Below are positions 12,540 through 23,065 of a stretch of 64,000 bases of DNA, piece by piece (position 1 is the first letter of the stretch; each line of letters begins with the position of its first letter). The DNA comes from Rhizophagus clarus. Lineage: Eukaryota > Glomeromycota > Glomeromycetes > Glomerales > Glomeraceae. Under the pieces are notes generated by a model. The model had not been told where the DNA came from. It saw only the letters and a list, made by a program, of their open reading frames with translations, and ran no database searches. The stretch is from positions 1,302,001 to 1,366,000 of the forward strand of contig BLAL01000005.1 in NCBI GenBank assembly GCA_015698045.1. The letters run 5' to 3'. A program made the position numbers and the translations under genes.

Positions 12540-13500
12540 TGCTAGTTCAGTTAATAACAGGCGAAATAACATATTCTTCATCAATCTAGAACTAGAAAAC
12601 TTGCAGCAAGTCTTAATTTGAAATAATATTAAATGTGAATGTATCCGTAAGGTATTTTAAAAGGACAAATTAAATTTTTCGTATTTCGATACTTTTGGCA
12701 TCTTAAATCAATGTATGGAAACAACATACTTATTTATCCATTCCAACAAGGCTCTGTACCAATGATATCACTATTGACTTCAATTTTAGGATTGAAAAAC
12801 CAAAAGTTTTCGCCAACGTTTCTTTAAATGGCAATGAATCGAGCTAACCAATCTAATTAAAATTAAGTTTCAATTCTAAATCACGTATTTTTATAACTTT
12901 TCATGTATGGTGCGATCAATTTTTTTAAAGATGTAACCTTTGGAATATCACAGCCATCATGCAATCATCTAAAGATAAATATTCTTTCATCACGTGCTTA
13001 CGGAAATATCCTTGACAATATTCACCGTAAAGATTGATTGGCCAATGAGTCTGATCATTTTATCAAGAATTAAACAAAATAATTCCATCATTTCATAAAA
13101 AGTAACCTTAAAAATCGCTTCTCAATCATAGTCCCTAATTATGTTTCTCGTTTGATGATTCTGCATCTCCTAAAATAATTTAAACATAATTTATCAAACA
13201 TGACATTGTGATTTGGCGAAATTTAGCTCACAAATCACAATAATCTTCTTATCGGGGAAATTATTGAAACTTTCTTTAGAGAGATATTTTATATATATAT
13301 GTATTAACATAGTAATTATCGAATACATCTTGGCGAAGGAAGTTTGTAATTTTATAAACTGATTGAACATGTTTAATGTGAATATGTATATAAATGATAA
13401 AAGTATAATAAGATATATAATAGATTATAAAATTTAAAAGGGAATTAAGAAAATTGTATCGTCAAAATTTATTTTTGTCACAAAGTTACACTCGCGCAGA
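12540..13500 (-). pseudogene. Decayed DUF4419 copy B
   Basis: Positions ~12540-13010 match the C-terminal two thirds of the DUF4419 gene at 13977-15068 (for example the block ending GCAGCAAGTCTTAATTTGA near 12620). They contain many stops and indels and no usable frame. Sequence from ~13010 to 13500 matches the flank of copy A at 10640-11160. An open frame of 79 codons at 12345-12584 overlaps the edge and looks accidental. Confidence 0.75.
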
Positions 13501-13976
13501 ATTATTACGATTCACGAATTTTTACTAAATACTACCGCATGATCAATGATTATGGTATTGCTACTAGACCTATCATTGTCACAATTCGGGAAATGAGCTT
13601 AAATAAAAAAGGAGATGAGCAAATAAATTATTACTCAGTGACCTTTACTTTCTTTATAATACATTATTCAAGAAAAAAAATGTTAAGCAAGCTTTGTTTT
13701 TAATAAAAAATTCCGCTCGGTTCTACACGGCAAAAGTATAACTGATAATTTTTATTATAATTTCGAATATATAATTTATACAAGAATTCGATAAGACAAA
13801 AAAAAAAAAAAAAAAAATTGAAAAAAATGAAAAATAATCAAATTCATTAGCCATACCAATTGTAAAAAGACTAATTCGCTGATTAAAACACAATAAAATA
13901 ATTAGAACCTCGTAATGTAGAAAATAAAGAAACTCATATAAAAATAATTTGATCTCTTAAACAGACTATATTAAAA

Positions 13977-15068
13977 CTAGTCTTTATCAACAATATACCA
14001 ACCAATAACAGGAGAAACAACATATTCACCATCAATCTTATCTTGTCTAGAACCTAGAAATCCTGCAGCAAGTCTTAATTTGAAATCTTCTTCCTCAATA
14101 CTTAATGTGAATGGAACATAAACCAATCCAGAAGGTATATCAGTAGCATTAATTGAATTATCAGTAATTCGACATCTTGATTTAGTGTATGGAAACAATG
14201 CACTTATCCATCCATCCCAACGAGGATATGTACCAAGGTCACCGCCACTGTAATCACTGGGACCAATAATAGGAATTTGAAAAATAACCATGTTCCAAAA
14301 GTCTTCGTCAACGTTACCTTTATAAGTGGCAACGAATTGAGCAATAACTGGTTCCAGCCTATCTAGCCAGAAATCAAGTTCCAATCCCAAATCACGAAGT
14401 TTTGCAACTTTTTCTTGAAGATGTAACCAATCTTCCAAGGTACCATCAAGGGTAACCTTCGGAATACCGCAACCACCACGCAATCTAAGGTAAACAAATT
14501 GTTTCATCGCATCTAACAAGGTAATTCGACTGGCTATGATAGATGCATTTGTTGAAGTAGAAAAATCACATTCAAAAATTTGTTTTAAATCAACTTTTTT
14601 AAATTTTTCATCAACGGTATTCGAAAGTCGAGTAATTGCTTGTGGTAAATCACCAATAAAATTTCCATTAACATAATCTAAAATATCACGAGCATCCACG
14701 AAGACGTCTATTTTACCTCTATAATCATAATCAACAAACAAATGACGAAAACGTAAAACGTTATTCCAAATGTGATTGCTGACACCCTGTGCAACTGTCA
14801 ACCACACATCGTCTGGTGAGAATCGAAGGTGTTGATGAAGGGTATACGCATTGATGATAGTCGAGGCCAGTCCATGCGGAGTAGCTTGTTCACAGATTAT
14901 AGAAGTTGGATTAGAATCCAATTTTTCCGCGTAGTCCAATGAAAAGGCATGTATCTTGCATTGATTAGAACATCGTCTATAGTAATCCTTAATATCTCCA
15001 TGCGCGAGAAGTTCATCTTTTGGATCAACTTTATCAGTTATTTTTTGAATGCTTCGTGGAGAGTTCAT
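13977..15068 (-). CDS. DUF4419 domain protein, intact
   Basis: A single-exon frame of 363 residues. I recognise DUF4419 from the block around residues 70-100 (HQHLRFSPDDVWLTVAQG, followed by the HIWNN/LRFRHLF region) and from the C-terminal SALFPYTK...IPSGLVYVPFTL and SPVIGWYIVDKD segments. The molecular function of DUF4419 is unknown to me. Length is close to typical members. There is no signal peptide or membrane segment. Codon use is more balanced than in the AT-rich kinases nearby. It is the only intact one of three tandem copies; the other two lie downstream at 12.5-13.0 kb and 10.3-10.6 kb. Confidence 0.9.
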   Translation of the reverse strand: MNSPRSIQKITDKVDPKDELLAHGDIKDYYRRCSNQCKIHAFSLDYAEKLDSNPTSIICEQATPHGLASTIINAYTLHQHLRFSPDDVWLTVAQGVSNHIWNNVLRFRHLFVDYDYRGKIDVFVDARDILDYVNGNFIGDLPQAITRLSNTVDEKFKKVDLKQIFECDFSTSTNASIIASRITLLDAMKQFVYLRLRGGCGIPKVTLDGTLEDWLHLQEKVAKLRDLGLELDFWLDRLEPVIAQFVATYKGNVDEDFWNMVIFQIPIIGPSDYSGGDLGTYPRWDGWISALFPYTKSRCRITDNSINATDIPSGLVYVPFTLSIEEEDFKLRLAAGFLGSRQDKIDGEYVVSPVIGWYIVDKD

Positions 15069-15322
15069 CGTTTAGGTTAAAAAAAAAAAAAATATTATCA
15101 TAAAAGAAATCTACGTATTTTATATTAAAAATATTTCCTTATACGGAAACAAAACCATTTCAGCTGATCCAAATAATGATTACATTTCTTAGATAATGCA
15201 TGTACAATGAATCATTGATCTGCAATTCAAAATGATATCAAAAAGGAAAAGTTAGAATGCTAAATGATGAAACAATTAATATCAAAAAATCTAGTCCATA
15301 AAAAATATATGTTTTGGTTATA

Positions 15323-17901
15323 CCGTCTATAGTATCCCCCTTTTTCCATACCCCCACTTCATAAGACCCGGTATTTTATTAGAGGTAAAAAAATTTACTT
15401 GTCTTAAGACCCGGGTATAATTCAATTTTTATCAAGAGAGTTTTGTATAAGACCCGGGTATTTTATAAAACTTTGATGAAATACAGTGTCTCATTAATGA
15501 TAATAAAATAGAAAAATGAAGCTTAAAAAGGGACTCCGTCCCTTCAGAAAAAATTTTTTATTTATTTGCTAATACAAAATTATTGAATATATCACGTTTT
15601 TGGAAATACCAATCCACTTTTACCACGTTTTCCAAACATGATCGTCATTTTAATTCCAGTTTTGAATCACATTTTGATCTTCATTTTCTTTATAATAATT
15701 GTCTTCGCCTTCACTGTCTTCGCCTTCACTATCTTCACTTTCATTACTTTCATCTTCCGATTCACTTTCATTATCACTTGATTCACTTTCACTATCGATT
15801 TCATTTTCTTCTTCAATACCTTTTCTTCTATTATTTATTTCTTTTACTTTATTGAAATCAAAAATTAGGTTATCTTCCGATCCATCCAAAGAATTTGAAA
15901 CACCACAACACTTGAATGAACGCTTGATCATATTAGTATCCATAGAGTCCCAGCTTTCCTTTATCCAATTTGCTACAAGTGAATAAGTTGGCCTTTTAAT
16001 CTTTCCAGACGGTGTGTAATCTTTAATAGCATCCTTCATCCAATTATTATAAAGACGTCGCACCTATTATTTAAAAATTAATATAATTTATTAAAATAAT
16101 AAACAAAAAAAAAATAATTACCTTAGATTTAAAAGATTTATTCAATGAAACATCAAGTGGTTGTAAACGAGATGTTAAACCGCCTGGAATGACGGCTATA
16201 TCAGTATGTTTTTCACGAAATCGATTTTTTACAGTAGTTCCAGTACTAAAAGAGATCTTGGATTTACTCCGCGTCTTGCACGTCGTGTCCAAACATTTTC
16301 TATCCACCAAATCATCTCACTTTCATTCATCCATCCATCTCTATTAGCCCGAATAATTACTCCATCAGGAAACTCCTCACGCGGAACATTTACAAGTTTG
16401 AAAATAATTACAGGTGGTAATTTTGTTCCATCTGCTGTGCAGGCCAAAACAACTGTAAAATTAGACCGCTCGTATCCAGTTGATAAAATTGAAATAGTTC
16501 TAGTACCACGTTGTTCAACTGTTGTATTATTTGGTAAGTTAAAAGATATTGGGGTTTCGTCCATATTTGCAATTAAAGATAATGGATATTGGTGTTCTCT
16601 TCGACGAAACAGAACATAGGATAAAAATTCACTTTGTAAACTGACATAATTCTCAGGAAGTTTCTGGGATATAGTTGTTTTTCTCCTATTAACTAAATTA
16701 TGTCGACTCATAAAACCATCAACCCATTTCTGTGAGAGTTTCGCGTTCTTTATATCTGGATATATTTCTTGATACACTTGTTTTTTAGACAAAGAACGCG
16801 CCTTCGCCTGAATCATATATCGTGTAACAACTTTTAATTGACGCCGAGACTCTCTAAACCATTCCATAAGTTCAACTTCCAGTTGGGGATATTTTGGTCG
16901 TGCACCTGTGGTGAGTTTTTGAATATAAGGAGCTGCTTTTAAAAGTTGGTCTTTATTACTAATCCATTCCCTAAGCTGTTTAGGTTCAATACTAAATTTA
17001 TCCGCGGTTGATCATTTGCTGTGACCTTGTTCACAATATGTAATTACCATCAGTTTCTCCCGTGCTGACCACTGACGTCTTTTTTTGGTTGTAATATTAG
17101 CACGACGTTTGTGAAAATTTCCACGAACCATATTTCTGAAAACTGAAAAATATAAATTTTATAAAAAATATTTTAATGTCTTTGTTTTAAAAATGATAAA
17201 ACGCGAAATTTGTAGAAAGAAAATTGGTTTTCTAATTTACCTAAAACGCGATTAAACAGCTATCATGATTCATGCATCTGAATAAATAAATCCTTCCGGT
17301 TATAACAATTTCTATAATGGTATTTAATATGTATGGTTATTTTCCTTGAACATCGAAAATGTAAAAATTGTAAGTGGTATTACCTCATAATCAGATGTTT
17401 AGCATACTTATTTCCCCTTTAATGATTATTGAATACAGAATACCAAGTTATTCTGAATTTTTCCAAAATAAAAATTTCTCCCAGCTATATTAAAAATAAA
17501 ATCCATTTGTTTGACGTGTTACAGTACGTTATATTTTCAGGATCAGCCGTATTGTACGCTTATCTAATGCTTGTTTATATAATAAAAACTTCCTTTTTTA
17601 CAATTATCAAGTACAAATACCCTAGTTATTCTGCATCTCTTTAACATGAAGAATTCCTTTAAGTATGAAAAATCTGTAAAAATTATAAACGAACAACATT
17701 CGTTTGTTTTTATATATATTTTAAGATCGGCTGTGTAGCATAATAAGTGTTACAAAATACCCCCCGTAGTATAATACCCCCCACTTATAGTATCCTACCA
17801 TCCATAGTATCAGTATCTAATGAAGTACCCCCGGGTCTTATTCAATTTTTAAAACAGGTTTTTTGTATAAGACCCCGGGTATTATATGCAGTGCTAGACG
17901 G
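15323..17901 (-). mobile_element. Pogo/Tigger-type DNA transposon, complete ends, inactive
   Basis: A 2.58-kb element flanked by TA dinucleotides (15321-15322 and 17902-17903). Short terminal inverted repeats read CCGTCTA at the left and TAGACGG at the right. Inside each end are several copies of AAGACCCGGGTAT or its complement (left ~15365-15460; right ~17828-17880). The two right-hand copies face each other, giving a CCCGGG...CCCGGG palindromic block. TA target duplication and the transposase class fit the pogo/Tigger group. The transposase is on the minus strand and broken. Confidence 0.85.
15650..17131 (-). pseudogene. Pogo/Tigger-like DDE transposase, disrupted
   Basis: Reading starts at ATG 17131 (MVRGNFHKRRANITTKKRR). 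An N-terminal helix-turn-helix region follows, with an in-frame TGA at 17012-17014 (HSK-stop-STADKF). The CENP-B-like and DDE part then includes IANMDETPISF (first catalytic Asp), and ends in VLELL-stop near 16229 by frameshift. The segment expected to carry the second catalytic Asp seems deleted. The frame resumes at KNRFREKHTDIAVIPGGLTS and RLQPLDVSLNKSFKSK. A 58-bp intron (16064-16121) follows, then RRLYNNWMKD to a very acidic Ser/Glu/Asp tail ending at 15650. Stop, frameshift and loss of a catalytic region make it non-functional. Confidence 0.85.
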
Positions 17902-17903
17902 TA

Positions 17904-19264
17904 TTTTAATATTTTTTAACGTAATTTTCACATGAAATGCATTATAAAAAATTAAATATTTTTTTAAATTAATCCAAGATGATTTGCATTTACGTTATTT
18001 TTTTATTTAATATGCTTTTAAATATTTTATGATTTAAAGATTAACATCTGCCCGCTTACCCCTAATAGGATATCAATCTAACTATCAGTCGTTAAACTTT
18101 ATCGCATTAAAAATAGTGTTTCTGATTTTTCTTTGCTAAGAAAAAATTTAATTGACGTATAATAATTAGATTTGGGTGAAAATCTAGAAGATTGATTAAG
18201 GATATTCACCAAGTACATTGATGAAAACGATGCATCGATGTATATAAAATTTTTATTGATTAAAATTTTAGGATAAAAATGATGTGCGCGTTTTTTTTTT
18301 AAACGGTGAAACACGTGAATACTAATCGAAAACAATTTCTGCATCAGCAACCGTGAAAATAAACAAATGAGATAACAACAAAGGTATTGGGTATACAACC
18401 TTCAAAAACCTTATCTATTGTATATACTAATTTTTCATTAATAATGTAGTCTGTGCATTGAACATTTGTAATAATTTTTATGGCATAAATATTATTCGTT
18501 GTTTAATATTATTCGTTGTTTACAATGCGTTACTCAGTTACCGTATTGAACTTTACAATCAAACCAAATTAAATGGTGTAGCCGTGTAGGTAACACGAAT
18601 ACCACTTTACAACCTAGTTTTTGCACAATAATCGAATCATTAATTAAAACCTAAACAATAACGACGGTCGAAATACTTAACTGTTAAGAAATAATTAGAA
18701 ATGATATTTATAATGTATGAATTAATTTTAATAATGTCCATATTTATAAAGTTCGCTTCTTAATAGACATCGTTGTTAAGTCATTCCGATTTCAATTATC
18801 AAGAAAGCTCGATAATAAGAAATTTATAACGGGGAAAATTATAATAGCTATCAATTCAGCAAATCCAATGGAACTCGTCTGTTTGGAAAAGTTTTTGCTC
18901 GTGTGACATTTAGGGACTAGCACTGGACTAGCAAATCACATTTTGATCTCAGCGAATACAAACTATAATATACTTCTGTATTGATTAAAATAAACTTATT
19001 GTTAGGAATACTGCGGCGACCAATAGGAACTGATGTTTTGTTACGCCTCATGAAAAATATCGTAATGATGATGATCTGGAATCTTTAGACAATATATAAA
19101 TAATACAATGGAATGACGTTATTTGGCGCGATCTTACGAACAAATTAGCTAATTAGTTAATTAAGAAAGACATATTTGGAATAAATTCACACGGTAAAAA
19201 AAAACTGCGCCAAAGAATGGGTTATATATAATGCGTTTCAATTACTTTTTACGTACAGTATAAA
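17904..19264. other. Intergenic stretch upstream of the two-module kinase
   Basis: No gene supported. A short direct repeat (TATTATTCGTTGTTTA) occurs twice at ~18487-18520. The minus-strand open frame at 18099-18398 looks like chance. The last few hundred bases before 19265 are the presumed promoter; no clear motif was identified. Confidence 0.6.
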
Positions 19265-21060
19265 ATGTCATCCAAAAATAGTTTAAGTAAAAATATATGT
19301 AAAAATTGTGGTAATAAATATACAAATAAAAAAAATGCAAAGAGTAGACGTTGTATAGTATGTATTAACAATAATAATTTTACAAAATGGGCCAGTGAAA
19401 ATGAAATGATTGATAATTTCATTCAAGAAATGCAATTGAAAATTGATAAAATGGATGATGATATAGTTGAACTAGTACCATATTATAAGTTTAATAATAT
19501 TAAAGATTTAAGTGAGGGTAATTCATGTACAGTATATTTAGTAACATCTACTGATGGAAATTATATAGTAAGATATCTCTCCCGTCACACAAAAATGAAA
19601 TTTGGTTTAAAGAGATGTTTAAATTATGTTACTCGCGATAATGAATTTCTAATATTTCTAATTGAGGTATTACTCTTTAAAATATATTTTTTTTCTTTTT
19701 AATTACAAAATTAATTATAATAATTTTTTTTTTTTCTACGTTAATAAACAGTCGATCAATGCTAATAAGGACCTTCTTAAAATATATGGAACGTTTGATA
19801 ATTTAGAAATGAATAAATATGCCATTGTTATTCGAGATGGATTTTGTGAAGAATGTGAAAAATGTGGTGAAAAATATAAAAATGTAAGATTTAAGTGGTG
19901 TAAATCATGTCAAGTAGATAAATTGAAAAAAAATTTTATAAAATTGAGTGGAAATAAAGAAATCGACAATTTCATTCAAGAAATGCGGTTAAAAATTAAT
20001 AATTTGAGTGATATAATATTCGAATGGATACCATATGATCAATTAATTGATATTACTAGAATAGGTGAAGGTGGTTTTGCTACAGTATTTTCAACAGAAT
20101 GGGAGGACGGTCCATTAAATTATAATATTTTTAAAAGTGAATATGAAAGATTACCAAAAAGAAAATTTGCTTTGAAACGTTTAGAAGATACAAAGAATAT
20201 TACTAATGAATTTCTAAACGAGGTAAATAATTTATTCTAGTTTTATAAAATTACTTTTATACAGTAATAATGACAGTAATAATGTTTTATAATAAAATTA
20301 TTATTAGGTCAAAGCATATTCAATTTCAACAAATTTACTCGATAATAATATTCTTAAAATTTATGGAATGTCTCAAGATCCAATTACAAAAGATTATATT
20401 ATGGTCCTCGACTATGCAGATGGTGGAAGTCTCAGTGATTGGATGAAAAATGAAAATAATTACAAAGATTGGAAAAGTAAAATTATTATTTTACGTGATA
20501 TCATTAATGGCCTTAAAGAAATTCATCAAAATCAAATGATTCATCGTGATTTTCATCCAGGAAATATATTATTTAATTGTAATCAAATTTGTATTGCAGA
20601 TATGGGATTATGTGGAAAAGTTGGAGAAGTAGATGAAACAAAAATTTATGGATTTTTGCCTTACATAGCTCCTGAAGTGTTAAGAAGAAAACCTTATACT
20701 CAAAAAGCAGATATCTATAGCTTTGGTATGATTATGTATTTTGTAGCAACTGGAAGACAACCTTTTGACAATAGTACACATTATAATTTAGCATTAGATA
20801 TTTGTAATGGAGTTAGACCTGAAATAAGTGAGTCAGAAGCACCAAAATTATATATAGATTTGATGAAAAGATGTTGGGATTTAAATCCAGATAATAGACC
20901 AAATGCCAATGAAATATATGATTTATTTTTATCTTACGATGTTAAAAAGCTTCAAAAATTTTCATCTATTGAAGATTGCTGTTCATCACAAACTTATTCA
21001 CAATCTGTTTGTATTTCTCGATTAGTTGATAATTCTGAATGTGTAGATTGTTCGATCTAG
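19265..21060 (+). CDS. Protein kinase with two zinc-ribbon/N-lobe modules
   Basis: Three exons join in frame: 19265-19666, 19752-20222 and 20308-21060, all phase 0, 541 residues. Exon 1 holds a CxxC...CxxC ribbon, a KWASENEMIDNF segment and a degenerate N-lobe (LSEGNSCTVYLV). Exon 2 starts like a C-lobe exon (LLKIYGTFDN), then abruptly starts a second ribbon (CEKCGEKY...WCKSC) and an intact N-lobe (IGEGGFATVF; FALKRLE). Exon 3 is the C-lobe: IHRDFHPGNIL catalytic loop, ADMGL in place of DFG, IAPEVL and the CWDLNPDNRP helix. The protein ends ECVDCSI, like its paralogues. Module 2 plus exon 3 should make a working kinase; module 1 is a duplicated, decayed copy. Substrate unknown. Confidence 0.88.
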
Positions 21061-21223
21061 TAGGGAAACTGTGTAATTTAAAAAGTTGTATCAAAGTTGG
21101 TTAGTGTCAAACTGTCAATTCCATTCATTCTTACCGTTTATTAAAAATTATTATCCAATAAAAAGAAAACATTGAAAATTTATCTATTTACTTTTAATTA
21201 TTACTAATCAAACGTTCGGACGA

Positions 21224-21425
21224 TTGTTTTTACATGAACGTGAATTGACGTTAATTAAGAATTTGATAAGAAAATTACTGAACAAAAATAAAAATCACAT
21301 TGTGAATCAAATACTCCAAGGCAAAAGGTATGGGAAGTGTACTGTTGTTTCTGCGCAACAGTTTGTCAGAGGCAATTTAGTGCAAATTGTAACAAAACGA
21401 AACACTTTTATGGTTAATTAATTGT
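21224..21425 (+). pseudogene. Decayed kinase N-terminal fragment
   Basis: The DNA around 21290-21425 aligns by eye with the zinc-ribbon exon of the kinase at 48.6 kb. The order is 'CATTGTGAA', 'AAGGTATGGGAAGTGT', 'GCAAATTGTAACAAAACGAAA' and 'TTTTATGGTTAATTAATTG', matching the region encoding YGKC...WCxTCNSK...FDNW. Small indels shift the frame, so the 65-codon frame is not a real product. Nothing of the kinase lobes follows. Confidence 0.45.
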
Positions 21426-21722
21426 ATTAAAGTTTAATAATAAAGTATTAACGCACTTTTATTGATGTAAAGATTAAATATAAAATAACAAGCAATTTTT
21501 TATACGAAAAGGACATATAATATGAAACTTCCAAGACAACTTTCTTTAAATGTAGACGAATATAATATTAAAGTTTTTAAGCTTCGTCAGGTTATTACTG
21601 TATATTATGTTAATGAATATTTTGTTATCTATCTTTAAACTAATTAAATTCGTCGTATCTTATCCAATTAACTAACTGGTTACATCGTAATATATTATAG
21701 GACCTGCATCATTTCTTTTGTT

Positions 21723-21980
21723 CTATACATATTTTATAACGCTTTTATGTAAAAGTTGAAAAGTAGGTCGTCCAGACTCATGTTTAACTAAAAGATATAA
21801 ACCTAATATACTTTCCGTACTAATGGTTTTTTTATTAGTTTTAACAATTTGATTACCTTTCATTGGTAAGTAACGTATTATTATGAACAATCCATCACCT
21901 GTTCTTTATGGAAATCTCAGACAATTTTCGAATCCAATTACAAGAATTATGATGATATCGATGTCCATAACTTTAAATAG
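21723..21980 (-). pseudogene. Unrecognised coding remnant
   Basis: Minus-strand frame reading MDIDIIIILVIGFENCLRF, a stop, then RTGDGLFIIIRYLPMKG and a further ~40 codons ending GRPTFQLLHKSVIKYV. The codon content looks protein-like and one nonsense codon (about 21915) breaks it. I do not recognise the family. It could be an exon of a longer gene or a decayed one. Confidence 0.25.
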
Positions 21981-23004
21981 AACAGATTAGATTGAAAAGT
22001 TTTGATCAGCCTCAACAATCAATCCATATATTGAGAAAATTATCGATAAAAATGAACTAGATTTTACAAAGTTAAAAATTATCAATGATGGATATATAAT
22101 CGTCATTTTTTTTTTTACATAAGCTACTAATTAAACTTAATTAAACTCATTGAACAAACTTACTTTTAAAATTTTATATATACAATACAGTATATATTTA
22201 ACTTTATATAAAATTTAAATGATTGCATAATAAATCATAACATTATTATATAATTTATTGACTTTACCCTAAAATAGAAATAGTTTGTATGAAGTATAAA
22301 TCAGCTTTGGACTTTAATAAGTGACGATAATTAAAGATAATTAAAGAAAACGTAACACAATTTTGTAGCGAAAAATTATATATAAAAAGAACTGTTTTAA
22401 GAAAATTATTTACACGGTTCTGCCGGCTGTGTCATGAAAATCATATGATGTGATTTTATCTCTTTAACTAACATATCCGTAAAAATATCTCGTTTGACGA
22501 ATCAATGGAGCCATATACTAATTTCTCTATTTGGAAATTTTGAGATGTTACTCACTTTGTTGTCCAATGTTTGGTTAGTCGTGAATAACTCATTAGAGTT
22601 GCAAATCGATCTGGTTTATTGAGACTGCCTATGTAATTTCCTAAATGCTGATCATTTTTGTCAAAATTAGAAGCTGATTTGGAGATCAATGTTTTTCTTT
22701 TAACGCCAATTTTGGTTTCAAACTTGTAAAGAATATCAAATACGTCTCTGTACTTGATTAAAAGGACTCATTTACAGCTTATTTTAGCAATTTATAGTAC
22801 AAATTCCTTAATTTTTTCTATATGAAGCAGATATAAAAACGATATACAACTTATTCGAGAATAAAAAAATGCGATTATAATCTCAAAGAAAAAAGTAAAC
22901 AATGCAAAATGTTATAATTATATTTTCCGCAATAATTTTTCAATGATATCTATATATCAATTTTTTTTTAATATTTAATCAACAAAAGATAATTCCGTTC
23001 TCAT

Positions 23005-23037
<33 letters not shown>

Positions 23038-23065
23038 CGGAAAAAAAAAATTAAACGATTACAAT

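Larger units (their letters stand above)
21061..23065. other. Intergenic stretch with gene fragments
   Basis: It contains the kinase fragment at 21224-21425 and the broken minus-strand frame at 21723-21980 (listed separately). A 38-codon frame starts at 21522 (MKLPRQLSLNVDE) and is not recognised. A very long A tract, 23007-23050, precedes the ATPase-BTB gene. Confidence 0.6.

Noticed and set aside
15583..15986. Plus-strand open frames rich in His/Tyr or Ser
   Set aside because: They are the antisense of the acidic transposase tail; the low-complexity composition follows from that.
16206..16619. Plus-strand 137-codon frame inside the transposon
   Set aside because: Antisense of the transposase region, which has recognisable motifs on the minus strand.
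17429..17935. Two small plus-strand frames near the right end of the transposon
   Set aside because: One lies inside the element and the other reads through its subterminal repeats; no domain or start context.
18099..18398. Minus-strand 99-codon frame
   Set aside because: Phe/Ile/Ser/Leu-rich, as expected of AT-rich DNA; no domain, no splice context, no homologue recognised.
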